Source: Myroides phaeus | GTDB lineage: Bacteria; Bacteroidota; Bacteroidia; Flavobacteriales; Flavobacteriaceae | Direction of reading: 5' to 3' | Length of the DNA: 64,000 bases | Assembly (NCBI RefSeq): GCF_900099675.1 | Contig: NZ_FNDQ01000012.1 | Span: 1 to 64,000 of the forward strand | Shown here: positions 8,705-16,847 of the stretch, piece after piece | Position numbering within the stretch: position 1 is the stretch's first letter | Layout of the letters: every line of letters begins with the position of its first letter | Notes under the pieces: generated by a model | Database searches by the model: none | What the model was told of the DNA's origin: nothing | Seen by the model: the letters and a program-made list of their open reading frames with translations, nothing else | Translations under genes and position numbers: made by a program

Positions 8705-9511
8705 TTAGCTTACTTTAATATCAAGTACTGTTCTCTCAGGTTCTGTTACAGAAAACACTTTGTTACAAACCCACTTCTGACTTTCTTCTAATCCTTGTAC
8801 CGTATTTCCGTCTTCAATAACTTCTCCTACGTGAGCTAAGTAATAAGCGTAATCCCACAGGCGATTAGCAATGCTATCTATCAAACTATCATCGTTATAA
8901 AAAATCTGTAAATCAGACAAACCTAAAGCGTGTAATCCTACTGTATCCATCAACAACCTGCCTTGTTCTGTTTCCTCTACATTATACAAACGCACATTAA
9001 TAAACAAATCTAAGGCAATGTAATTAGGGTCTTTACAATCTTCTACAAACGCCTGAGTATCTAATAATTTTTGTCCGTGTACAGAAACGATTACTTGTGG
9101 ATTACTCACTTTAATCATAGCAGCCAACAATTGTTGAACCAATACAATTCGAATACGAGGATCTAAACTACGGCTTAAAAAATCTGTAACTACAATTTCA
9201 TATTTACACGCAGCATAAGCTTCTTCTGCTTCTTGCCAATGCCAGTTTTGTTGAAAATAAGCATCCGTTAATTCTGCCTTCTGATCGTCTTCAGTACGGA
9301 GTACCACACATTGTGCAGGACCTGTTCCATTCTTTAATTCAATTTGACAATCGGGAAATATAAACACATTAGCATCATTGTCATAACTTGCGTTTGGATA
9401 TACTTTGTGCAGCTCAGTTAAAACTGCCTCCATATCAATTGTTGGCTTTTCAGTGTACAACAATTTAAACATAGCTATTTTTGGTGCGTTACCTATTTTC
9501 TTATGCTTCAT
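8705..9511 (-). CDS. DUF4261-like protein
   Basis: The 268-residue cytoplasmic protein resembles DUF4261 proteins by overall order: an N-terminal alpha/beta part with EAEEAYAACKYEIVVTD (about 93-109), a middle helix, and then LFINVRLYNVE and MDTVGLHALGLSDLQIF (about 188-204), where DUF4261 members carry a TYGLTAFGKDEIEV-type segment. The match is from memory of the family pattern, not from a search. The function of the family is unknown. It is transcribed alone, with a terminator at 8606-8653. No promoter consensus is seen upstream. Confidence 0.6.
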   Translation of the reverse strand: MKHKKIGNAPKIAMFKLLYTEKPTIDMEAVLTELHKVYPNASYDNDANVFIFPDCQIELKNGTGPAQCVVLRTEDDQKAELTDAYFQQNWHWQEAEEAYAACKYEIVVTDFLSRSLDPRIRIVLVQQLLAAMIKVSNPQVIVSVHGQKLLDTQAFVEDCKDPNYIALDLFINVRLYNVEETEQGRLLMDTVGLHALGLSDLQIFYNDDSLIDSIANRLWDYAYYLAHVGEVIEDGNTVQGLEESQKWVCNKVFSVTEPERTVLDIKVS

Positions 9512-9663
9512 AGTTCATTTTATTTTAAGCTGAAGTAACTTCAGTAGATTAATTCTTTATTCTTTATAAATGTAAGGAAAACTGCCTATAAGCCCTAAAC
9601 TTATTTAACATTTTCGCCTTGTTTACTATGCAAAAGTGAAGCCAATTTAACAAGGGAGTCAAC

Positions 9664-10050
9664 TTATTTTTGCAGTTTCTCTGTCTTATAACCCAATTCG
9701 TGTAATAAAGCGATTCCGTCTAACACTACTTGTGCTTCTTGTGGTCGCCATCCCTTGCGAATACCGTAATCCAAGGCATAACGTATAAACTTAGGTCGAT
9801 TCAGATTGACGATTTCCTCTTCTTTCATTTGTTCATTGTACAACAACACTCCGTGGTTTAAAGGATTGCCAACGTAGTAATCATCCAGCGTTCGAAAATG
9901 TATGAGCAACGCAAAACGACTATATGCATCGACAAATAAGCGAATGCTAAAAACACTTTCATCTGTCTCTGAAACACGAGTAACCTTTGTAGAAAACAAA
10001 TAAAAACAAGTACCTACTCTTAATGTTCTAATCGACTTTTTCATACGCAT
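9664..10050 (-). CDS. Small basic protein of unknown function
   Basis: The family is not recognised. The 128-residue protein starts MRMKKSIRTLRVG and reads as a compact alpha/beta cytoplasmic protein. The middle is aromatic and strand-rich (FSIRLFVDAYSRFALLIHF) and the C-terminal half is helical, with RKGWRPQEAQVVLDGIALL. No membrane segment, cysteine or catalytic motif stands out. It lies downstream of hisS on the same strand, but a terminator hairpin (10052-10085) falls between them. No promoter consensus was found, so it may depend on read-through from hisS. Confidence 0.65.
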   Translation of the reverse strand: MRMKKSIRTLRVGTCFYLFSTKVTRVSETDESVFSIRLFVDAYSRFALLIHFRTLDDYYVGNPLNHGVLLYNEQMKEEEIVNLNRPKFIRYALDYGIRKGWRPQEAQVVLDGIALLHELGYKTEKLQK

Positions 10051-10051
10051 A

Positions 10052-10085
10052 AAAAAAGGTATGCGACAAAATCACATACCTTCTG
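10052..10085 (-). terminator. Terminator of hisS
   Basis: The stem AAGGTATG/CATACCTT has an 11-base loop and T-rich sequence on the minus-strand 3' side. It lies 25 bases after the hisS stop at 10107. Confidence 0.75.
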
Positions 10086-10106
10086 TATTATTTTTAATTG
10101 AAGTGC

Positions 10107-11477
10107 TTATTTCAAACGCTCAATTAATTCTTCTAAACTAACTACAGTTTGTTCTCCAGAAGCAAGTTCTTTTAAAGTAAACTTATTGTTACTCATTTCC
10201 TCACTACCTACTAACACTGCAAAAGGAATTCCCTTTTTATCTGCAAATTGGAACTGCTTACCAACTTTAGCTTTATCTGGGTATAGTTCTGTTTTTACTC
10301 CTGCATCTCTCAATTTCATAACCGCTTGCATTGAGTAACTCATTTCTTCTTCTCCCATATTTAAGAACATCACTTTAGACGCTGCATTTACCGCTTCTGG
10401 GAAAAGGTTTAACTCCTCCATTACTAAGTAAATACGATCTAAACCGAAAGAAATACCAACACCACTCATATCTTTTAATCCAAAGATACCAGTAAGGTCA
10501 TCATAACGACCACCTCCACCAATAGAACCAAGCTTTACTGTTTCAGGAGCTCCAATTTCAAAGATAGCACCTGTATAGTAATTTAATCCACGAGCTAACG
10601 TAACATCAAGATTAAGTTTAGCTGTTGCTAAACCAATTTTCTCTACTTCTTTACCTACAAAAGCAAGCTCTTCTACTCCTTTAGTTCCCTCTTCCGAAGT
10701 AGCTAATAACTGGCGTAATTTCTCTAATTTCTCTTCGAAAGTACCTGTAAAGTTGAACAATAATTTCACTTTATCAATCGCTTCAGCTTCAATTCCTTTT
10801 TCAATCATTTCAGCTTTAACTCCGTCTTCTCCGATTTTGTCTAATTTATCTAAAGCAACAGTAAAGTCGATTAATTTATCACTTGCTCCGATTACCTCAG
10901 CAATACCTGATAATATCTTTCTGTTGTTTAATTTGATAGTAACACCGTGAACTCCCAATGCAGTAAATACACGGTCGTAAAGCGTTACGAACTCAACTTC
11001 TTGCCATAGTGATTTAGAACCGATAACGTCAGCATCACATTGGTAGAATTCTCTATATCTTCCTTTTTGCGGACGGTCTGCACGCCATACTGGTTGCATT
11101 TGGTAACGCTTAAATGGAAAGTCAATCTCATTTTGGTGCATTACAACGTAACGTGCGAATGGCACTGTTAAATCATAACGCAATGCTTTTTCTGAAATTT
11201 GGTTTGTCAGTTTCAAACTGTTTTTACTTTCTAAAATAGTTTCATCTACTTTACTTAAGTAATCACCAGAGTTAAGAATTTTAAAAATTAAACGATCTCC
11301 CTCTTCACCATACTTCCCTAACAATGTGTCTAAATTCTCAAATGAAGGAGTCTCGATGGGATGGAAACCAAATTTTTCAAATCCATGTCGAATAGTTTGC
11401 ATGATGTATTGTCTTCTTGCCACTTCTGTAGGAGAAAAATCTCTTGTACCCTTTGGAATTCCAGGTTTCTTTGCCAT
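10107..11477 (-). CDS. hisS: Histidyl-tRNA synthetase
   Basis: HisRS charges tRNA-His in the cytoplasm. It is a class II enzyme, and the motifs are clear: the N-terminal KGTRDFSPTE, motif 2 WRADRPQKGRYREFYQCD, the histidine-specific ARGLNYYTGAIFEI and a GLDRI motif 3 region, followed by an anticodon-binding alpha/beta domain from about residue 360. The length of 456 residues is in the usual range for Bacteroidota. A -7 element sits at 11513-11520, 36 bases before the start codon. Confidence 0.97.
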   Translation of the reverse strand: MAKKPGIPKGTRDFSPTEVARRQYIMQTIRHGFEKFGFHPIETPSFENLDTLLGKYGEEGDRLIFKILNSGDYLSKVDETILESKNSLKLTNQISEKALRYDLTVPFARYVVMHQNEIDFPFKRYQMQPVWRADRPQKGRYREFYQCDADVIGSKSLWQEVEFVTLYDRVFTALGVHGVTIKLNNRKILSGIAEVIGASDKLIDFTVALDKLDKIGEDGVKAEMIEKGIEAEAIDKVKLLFNFTGTFEEKLEKLRQLLATSEEGTKGVEELAFVGKEVEKIGLATAKLNLDVTLARGLNYYTGAIFEIGAPETVKLGSIGGGGRYDDLTGIFGLKDMSGVGISFGLDRIYLVMEELNLFPEAVNAASKVMFLNMGEEEMSYSMQAVMKLRDAGVKTELYPDKAKVGKQFQFADKKGIPFAVLVGSEEMSNNKFTLKELASGEQTVVSLEELIERLK

Positions 11478-11512
11478 CTCTAATTAATTTTTATTCATTT
11501 AACATTATACTA

Positions 11513-11520
11513 CAAAACTA
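11513..11520 (-). promoter_or_regulatory. -7 element of hisS
   Basis: TAGTTTTG on the minus strand matches TAnnTTTG. No upstream TTG at the usual spacing was confirmed. Confidence 0.5.
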
Positions 11521-11695
11521 CTACTTTTTTTAAAAAAACCCTATTCTGAGCGATAGCAATAACAATTTGTTTACTGCAATTAAATAAGTGTCCCTTTTTC
11601 ATTATTTTATTAATTCTGTTCAATTTAGAGAGTGAATCAAATAATTTTCGATATTTTTACTTCTAAAGCCACATCAATAGTAACGTCTAACCTTC

Positions 11696-12937
11696 ATGAT
11701 AAAACTTAGTTTAGAGAATATCCGAATTGCCCTTACCAGTATTAAGAGTCAAATCTTGCGTACTTGCATTACTATTTTCATTATTGCAATTGGAATATGG
11801 GCGTTGGTAGGAATACTATCTGTGGTGTCTGCGCTAAAGAATACCATCTTGACAGACTTTGCATCAATGGGAGCTAATACCTTTACGATTAGTCAATATG
11901 ACGTAGCTGGTAAAATGGCAAAAAATAAATCGGTACAACAAGTAAACCCTCCTATTACTTATGCACAAGCACAGAGTTTTAAAGAAGATTATGCCTTTCC
12001 TTTGTCTACGGTTTCTATCTCTTTTCAAGCAGCTACAAATATTGAAGTAAAGAACGATATGATGAAAACAGATCCGGAGATTTCTGTTTTAGGGTGTGAT
12101 GAAAATTACTTATCTAACAGTGGCATTAAAGTAGAGAATGGACGTAACTTTAGTTATACGGATATTGTAAACAATCACTTTGTATGTGTGGTAGGTTCAG
12201 ACTTTTCTAAGAAAATGTTTAAAGACTTTAGCCCTATTAATCAAATCATTTCTATCAGAGGATATAAGTTTAAAATCATCGGAATTCTAAAAGAACAAGG
12301 AAGTACTTTTGGTCAGAATGAAGACCAGCGAGTGTTTATTCCTATTCAAATTGCCAGAACGATATTCAATGCCTCAAATATAAATTACGAATTAAAGGTT
12401 AGTTTATTGCAAGACCATTTATTGGACCAAGCAACAGACCAAGCTATTTTGGACTTCCGAAATATCCGTCGCTTATCTCCGGCTCATAAGTCTAACTTTG
12501 GGATTGAACGCAGTGATGATATGATTCGCTCTATGCTAACACAGGTTAATATGCTAAATGTTGCCGCTTGGGTGATTGGCTTAATTACAATCTTAGGGTC
12601 GTCTATTGCTTTAATGAACATTATGCTGGTATCTGTTACTGAGCGTACCCGTGAAATTGGGGTTCGTAAATCTTTAGGCGCTAAGCGAAAAACAATTGCT
12701 TTACAGTTCTTTACAGAAACGGTTATTATTGGCCAACTGGGTGGACTTATAGGTACGCTATTGGGTATTTTAACTGCGTTTGGTTTGTCTAAAGCAATGA
12801 ACTTCTATTTTGTTATTCCGTGGACTGCCATCATTGCCGCTTTTGTAACAACGTTTATTGTTGCGGTGATTTCTGGTTTGTATCCTGCGGTTAAAGCAGC
12901 TAAACTTGACCCAGTAGAAGCCTTGAGGTATGAGTAA
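11696..12937 (+). CDS. MacB/FtsX-type ABC transporter permease
   Basis: The 413-residue protein has the MacB layout: one N-terminal transmembrane helix (about 22-46), a large periplasmic core domain (about 50-270), and three C-terminal helices (about 285-310, 335-360 and 375-400) ending in the typical GLYPAVKAAKLDPVEALRYE. SVTERTREIGVRKSLGAKR is the conserved cytoplasmic loop that meets the ATPase. Such permeases couple cytoplasmic ATP hydrolysis to lipoprotein, peptide or drug export or to periplasmic signalling. No MacB-type ATPase or adaptor gene is adjacent, so its partner must be encoded elsewhere. Short repeats begin exactly at its stop codon. Confidence 0.85.
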   Translation: MIKLSLENIRIALTSIKSQILRTCITIFIIAIGIWALVGILSVVSALKNTILTDFASMGANTFTISQYDVAGKMAKNKSVQQVNPPITYAQAQSFKEDYAFPLSTVSISFQAATNIEVKNDMMKTDPEISVLGCDENYLSNSGIKVENGRNFSYTDIVNNHFVCVVGSDFSKKMFKDFSPINQIISIRGYKFKIIGILKEQGSTFGQNEDQRVFIPIQIARTIFNASNINYELKVSLLQDHLLDQATDQAILDFRNIRRLSPAHKSNFGIERSDDMIRSMLTQVNMLNVAAWVIGLITILGSSIALMNIMLVSVTERTREIGVRKSLGAKRKTIALQFFTETVIIGQLGGLIGTLLGILTAFGLSKAMNFYFVIPWTAIIAAFVTTFIVAVISGLYPAVKAAKLDPVEALRYE

Positions 12938-12994
12938 TCAGTGATCAGTAATCTGTATTAGCAATCAGTGATCAGTAATCAGTGATTAGTAATA
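12932..12994. repeat. Short imperfect tandem repeats (AATCAGTGATCAGT units)
   Basis: AATCAGTGATCAGT occurs at 12936-12949 and 12963-12976, with a degenerate third unit to 12994. The array begins at the stop codon of the permease gene. A similar run occurs inverted near 21045-21062. Confidence 0.7.
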
Positions 12995-13046
12995 TGTTTT
13001 CTAAGTATATACAAGAACAATAACCCGAAAACTGTAAACTATAAAC

Positions 13047-13745
13047 CTACTTATAAAACTCTTCTAAATCAAATCCTAATACAGCATTATACTTAGTGTA
13101 CTGTTCATCAATAGTTGCACGTAGTTTAATGCGTTCTTGTGTTATTGGATGATCAAACTCAAGTTCTAATGCGTGAAGTAGCATAGCGCCAAGGTTATGT
13201 GTATCTAACCACAACTTGTTTTGTTTATTACATCCGTGAGGCCGACTACCGATAATTGGGTGGAAGATATGCTTGAAATGCTTGCGCAATTGATGTTGCC
13301 TCCCTGTTTCAGGATGTGCTTCTACCAAAGAATAACGAGAAGTTAGGTGTTGCCCAAAAGGCATATCTACCTCAACGCGTTGCAAGGTTTTATAATACGT
13401 TTTTGCCTCTTGTGTTTGCCCACTATCATTTGTAAGCGCGTAATCAATTGTTTCTTCGTCAATAGTGTACCCACGAACAATAGCGATGTATTTCTTCTCA
13501 ACTTTTCGCGTTGCGAAGTCGTCATTCAACACCTTAAGCGTTTCTTTATCTAATGCAAATAACAATACACCAGAAGTTTTTCTGTCTAATCTGTGAACAG
13601 GATAAACGTATTGTCCTATCTGATCTCGCAAGATTTGAATAGCATACTCCTGTATATCGCTCGCGATAAACGACTTGTGTACCAGTAAATCTCTTGGTTT
13701 ATTAATTGCAACGACGTACTCGTCTTGGTAAAGAATTTCTAACAT
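13047..13745 (-). CDS. Short RluA-family pseudouridine synthase (TruC-like)
   Basis: The 232-residue enzyme consists of the catalytic domain only. It starts MLEILYQDEYVVAINKPRD, then has the catalytic YPVHRLDRKTSGVLLFA and PETGRQHQLRKH. The compact size and the long segment after HQLRKH resemble TruC, which modifies U65 in tRNA-Asp/Ile; the exact target here is inferred. An upstream in-frame start at 13772 is possible, but the -7 element at 13751-13758 lies between the two starts, so 13745 is preferred. The transcript would then begin at or very near the start codon, that is, be leaderless. Confidence 0.88.
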   Translation of the reverse strand: MLEILYQDEYVVAINKPRDLLVHKSFIASDIQEYAIQILRDQIGQYVYPVHRLDRKTSGVLLFALDKETLKVLNDDFATRKVEKKYIAIVRGYTIDEETIDYALTNDSGQTQEAKTYYKTLQRVEVDMPFGQHLTSRYSLVEAHPETGRQHQLRKHFKHIFHPIIGSRPHGCNKQNKLWLDTHNLGAMLLHALELEFDHPITQERIKLRATIDEQYTKYNAVLGFDLEEFYK

Positions 13746-13750
13746 AAGCG

Positions 13751-13758
13751 CAAAGATA
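13751..13758 (-). promoter_or_regulatory. -7 element placing transcription start at the start codon
   Basis: TATCTTTG on the minus strand matches TAnnTTTG and lies only 5 bases upstream of the ATG at 13745. It decides the start and predicts a leaderless transcript. Confidence 0.55.
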
Positions 13759-13883
13759 AAATAAGTCTGCACATTCTAAATAGCTAATTCCTAAAAATCA
13801 AAAGCTCCTTTCTTGTGGAGAAACAAATACCTTATAAATAGTTTTTAAAGTATCAATACCACCTTCTTTGCTATAAAACATAA

Positions 13884-13916
13884 AAAATCCCCAAGCACAT
13901 AGCACTTGGGGATTCA
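13884..13916 (-). terminator. Terminator of the GNAT acetyltransferase gene
   Basis: The stem AATCCCCAAG/CTTGGGGATT (13886-13914) has a T-rich minus-strand tail and lies 20 bases past the stop at 13935. Confidence 0.85.
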
Positions 13917-13934
13917 ATTACTTTATTTTGTAGG

Positions 13935-14396
13935 CTACTCTGCTGTAGCTTTTCTAATCATATCTACGTGTGGGATATTGTCTTCCAAATAATCCTCTGA
14001 CACTGCTTCAAATCCAAATGAACCGTAAAACTTCTTTAAGTAACACTGTGCTCCGATTTGAATATCTTGCGCTCCAAACTCCTCTTCTATCTTATCAATT
14101 GCGTGTTGCATCAATACCTTGCCATAACCATCTTTGCGATAATCAGCGTGAACAGCAACTCGTCCAATAGATATTTCAGGATAACTCAAGCCCGGTGGTA
14201 CAATACGCGCACAAGCGATAACTTGATTTAATTTAGTTGCATATACGTGAAGACACTGTTTGTCCTTTCCATCTAATTCTGGATAAGCACAATTCTGTTC
14301 AACTACAAAAATATCTGTACGCAAACGTATAATATCATATAGTTCCTCATTTGTCAATTCTTCAAATAATTTCGTGTGCCAATGTACGCTGTTCAT
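13935..14396 (-). CDS. GNAT N-acetyltransferase, ElaA type
   Basis: The 153-residue protein has the ElaA pattern: WHTKLFEELTNEELYDIIRLR at the N-terminus (excerpt slightly shortened in meaning to the first helix), FVVEQNCAYPELDGKD, then the acetyl-CoA-binding segment IGRVAVHADYRKDGYGKVLM. The acceptor substrate of ElaA-type enzymes is not established. A start at 14420 is also open, but it lies inside the -7 element at 14420-14427, so the ATG at 14396 is preferred. The gene is single. Confidence 0.85.
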   Translation of the reverse strand: MNSVHWHTKLFEELTNEELYDIIRLRTDIFVVEQNCAYPELDGKDKQCLHVYATKLNQVIACARIVPPGLSYPEISIGRVAVHADYRKDGYGKVLMQHAIDKIEEEFGAQDIQIGAQCYLKKFYGSFGFEAVSEDYLEDNIPHVDMIRKATAE

Positions 14397-14419
14397 ATAG
14401 TGAGCTTTTAAGTTCGACA

Positions 14420-14427
14420 CAAAGGTA
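14420..14427 (-). promoter_or_regulatory. -7 element of the GNAT gene
   Basis: TACCTTTG on the minus strand matches TAnnTTTG, 23 bases upstream of the ATG at 14396. It excludes the longer reading frame start at 14420. Confidence 0.55.
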
Positions 14428-14471
14428 AATAATTCTCAAAAAAATCAAATAAAACATTAACACTAAATAGC

Positions 14472-15203
14472 TTACATCTCAGGAAAATATTTCATTCCGA
14501 TATAAAACACGGTAAAGGCAAAGCCATTGTTTAAGGCGTGAAACAAGTATCCGTACCAAAAACCAAAGCGTATTCGCACATACCCCATCCCTACTCCTAA
14601 AATCAACTGAGGCAAGGTAATCAATGGGAATAACAACAACAAGCGCAGTGATACTGTGTCAAAATTAAATATGTGCACAAACCCAAACAAGATACTGTAA
14701 CCGTAAAATACATATATAAAATTCTGATGCCAATACTTAGCTATTCGTTCTTTAAAACGAGTAATAACATAAATTCCCCCTGCCAAAATAGCTAAGAAAA
14801 CTCCGCTAATACTAATGCCTTTCGCTATGCTAATATCTCCTAATACCTCAACAATAGAAAAAGTACAATACAACAACAATAAAACAAAGCCTATACTAAT
14901 ATACTTAATCCGAAACCGCATAGGCAAACGAAAGATTACCTCTTCTAAAAAAGGTCCAATAACAACTGCAAAAACAAAAAAAAGAGTAAAACCAAATTGC
15001 TCTATTAGCTGTTCAAACCCATCGTGCATTGGTAAATCAAAAAACTCATCTATTACACTACTACTGGTTATAACAATCAAAAAGGTAATTAACCACAATT
15101 GAAATGTTCGAACCATTTTATACGGTTTACTCGCCACCATTCCCGATAAATCAGGTTTCCTTACAAAAGACAAATAGTCGCTTAGCAACTGATTAAAATT
15201 CAT
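14472..15203 (-). CDS. CPBP family intramembrane metalloprotease
   Basis: The 243-residue polytopic membrane protein belongs to the CPBP/Rce1 (abortive-infection-like) family. The three metal-site motifs are present in order: EEVIFR (about 87-92), FGFVHIF, and HALNN near the C-terminus. About six to seven hydrophobic helices surround them. Family members cleave membrane-associated substrates or process peptides; the substrate here is unknown. The ATG at 15203 is preferred to a TTG codon at 15224. It follows the Gly/Ser-rich protein gene on the same strand, with a terminator between. Confidence 0.82.
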   Translation of the reverse strand: MNFNQLLSDYLSFVRKPDLSGMVASKPYKMVRTFQLWLITFLIVITSSSVIDEFFDLPMHDGFEQLIEQFGFTLFFVFAVVIGPFLEEVIFRLPMRFRIKYISIGFVLLLLYCTFSIVEVLGDISIAKGISISGVFLAILAGGIYVITRFKERIAKYWHQNFIYVFYGYSILFGFVHIFNFDTVSLRLLLLFPLITLPQLILGVGMGYVRIRFGFWYGYLFHALNNGFAFTVFYIGMKYFPEM

Positions 15204-15235
15204 AATACAATTCTTTATGCCCAAGATAAATAAAA

Positions 15236-15268
15236 AAAGCGACTACTCCTGTAAGAATAGTCGCTCTA
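15236..15268 (-). terminator. Terminator after the Gly/Ser-rich protein gene
   Basis: The stem AGCGACTA/TAGTCGCT (15238-15265) is followed by a run of T on the minus strand. It lies 24 bases past the stop at 15289. Confidence 0.8.
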
Positions 15269-15288
15269 TTATATCTATTTTTTATTGA

Positions 15289-15765
15289 CTAAAAAAGACC
15301 TTTTAATGCATCAAGTGCACCACCTAATCCTTCTTTTCCTCCTGTTAAAGAGCTCAATAAATCTTTAGCATTTCCACCACCTAAGCTGCTTACTAAATCA
15401 GTTACTTGGAAACCACTTTCTCCTCCTTTAGATTTAGAAACTAAGCTCTCGATAATTTTTGGAATTACAGAACCTGCGAAGTTCTTAGCAATTCCGTCAG
15501 ATAATCCTACTTTACTTGTAAGACCACTAATTAAGTTAGTAACCATTCCCATTACAATAGGGTTTGACATTAAGTTATTTGTAGAACCACCTAATAAGCT
15601 TGTCAATCCACCGATATCTCCAGCAGAAAGACTGCTTTTTAATCCATTGATGATACTATCACCTGTTTCTTTTGTAACTGCACCTGCTAAGTCAGAAGAG
15701 ATTCCTGCTCCACTGATTTCGCTTGAACTAACTTGTTCAATTAATTTTGAAATTTGCTCTATCAT
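15289..15765 (-). CDS. Gly/Ser-rich helical protein, DUF937-like
   Basis: The 158-residue protein is low in aromatic residues and rich in Gly, Ser, Leu and Lys, with repeated LxSLxGG patterns (LTSLLGGST, LVSSLGGG, LLSSLTGG). The central helices (MVTNLISGLTSKVGLSDGIAK shortened: the MVTNLISGL and GIAKNFAGSVIPKI segments) recall DUF937/YidB-type proteins, in which hydrophobic helices alternate with glycine turns. There is no signal peptide. The function is unknown, and the assignment is by pattern only. It lies just downstream of the serA-like gene (34 bases), so it may be the last gene of the serC operon. Confidence 0.6.
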   Translation of the reverse strand: MIEQISKLIEQVSSSEISGAGISSDLAGAVTKETGDSIINGLKSSLSAGDIGGLTSLLGGSTNNLMSNPIVMGMVTNLISGLTSKVGLSDGIAKNFAGSVIPKIIESLVSKSKGGESGFQVTDLVSSLGGGNAKDLLSSLTGGKEGLGGALDALKGLF

Positions 15766-15799
15766 AGTATTTATTTTTTTGTGTGCTAAAACTAACCAA

Positions 15800-16750
15800 T
15801 TATTTTCTCAATACTTGAATTTTATCAAATATTTCATCCCAAATTAACACTTTACTCTCATCTGTTGAAGCATTAACATTAGGGGATAAAGAAAAGGCTG
15901 GTTGCATTAAAACCTGAATAGCAGGATGTGGTTCTTCTTCAAAACGGTCTATTCCAGCAAATAACAAGGCTTCTTCATTAATCTTGTCCACTAAGTCAAC
16001 CTCATTGATTGCTTCTGGATAAGCACAATTGACAATTCCCAACAAATGGTGTGCATTTTCTAAAACCTCTTTATCTACTAAATAACGTTCGAAATGACGT
16101 GTGTGAATTGTTAAAAACTGCGCATCGTGAATAACCTTGTGCTTGTCTGTACTTTTTAGATCAACAGGAAAATGAATTCCGTTTGGCAATACATATTCTC
16201 CTTTCAACTCTTCAATCGAATCATCATTATACAAAACGTGCATTCCCAATGCCAAAGCTTTCTGAGCTACTAACTCCCCTGCTTTGTTCATTCCTAAAAT
16301 ACCCAAAGTTTTACCAGCTAATTCAATTCCATTGCCATAAGACTCTTGTAACATCTTGAAGCTTGCATCTCCTTCTAACGGCATATTTCTATTTGACTCT
16401 TGTAATAAGCGACACCCCGTTAACAAATGAGCAAACACCATTTCGGCAGTTGCATTAGCCAGTGCCTCTTCAGCCCAAATAACTTTGATACCGTTGCTTT
16501 TTAAATGGTCTATAGTTTCTAAATTAACTTGCGTTCCTGAAAAAACAACAGCCTTTAAATGCGCTAATTCATCTATCGTATTTTTGTCTAATAAAGTTCC
16601 TCTTTGAACCAATAAGACTTCTATTTCATTCTTTTTAGTATAATTAACCAGTTGTTCGTGAGCAACTCTAACTTCTTTTACTTCAAATCCTATTTCTTCT
16701 AAGGCAACCTTAACTTCTTCAGGGATGCCGTCATTTGCTAAAATTCTCAT
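15800..16750 (-). CDS. D-2-hydroxyacid dehydrogenase-like protein (SerA family) with degenerate active site
   Basis: The 316-residue protein has the size and order of flavobacterial 3-phosphoglycerate dehydrogenase and retains SNRNMPLEGD (119-128), an LFAGxD segment and EEEPHP. Residues essential for catalysis in this family are missing. The catalytic Arg of the usual NCARGG segment is Tyr244 (NCAYPE), and the catalytic His of the usual TPHIG segment is Asn291 (SPNVNAST). The nucleotide loop GxGxxG reads GMNKAG (153-158), and the RGGVG substrate loop near 70 is lost. Only the acidic member, about Glu273, is kept. The gene lies 97 bases downstream of serC on the same strand. The reading frame is intact, so a new role or a structural function is possible. 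Oxidation of 3-phosphoglycerate seems unlikely. Confidence 0.8.
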   Translation of the reverse strand: MRILANDGIPEEVKVALEEIGFEVKEVRVAHEQLVNYTKKNEIEVLLVQRGTLLDKNTIDELAHLKAVVFSGTQVNLETIDHLKSNGIKVIWAEEALANATAEMVFAHLLTGCRLLQESNRNMPLEGDASFKMLQESYGNGIELAGKTLGILGMNKAGELVAQKALALGMHVLYNDDSIEELKGEYVLPNGIHFPVDLKSTDKHKVIHDAQFLTIHTRHFERYLVDKEVLENAHHLLGIVNCAYPEAINEVDLVDKINEEALLFAGIDRFEEEPHPAIQVLMQPAFSLSPNVNASTDESKVLIWDEIFDKIQVLRK

Positions 16751-16847
16751 TTGTTCTATTTTATCAATTATACTTGTTTTAACTTGTTTACTTATCTCCC
16801 CCTATCTGCTTGTTACGTTGACAACGGTTTACACAAAGCTAAATGTA

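Noticed and set aside
12932..12994. CRISPR-like array
   Set aside because: The repeats are 14 bases or less and imperfect, spacers are absent or irregular, and no cas gene is near.
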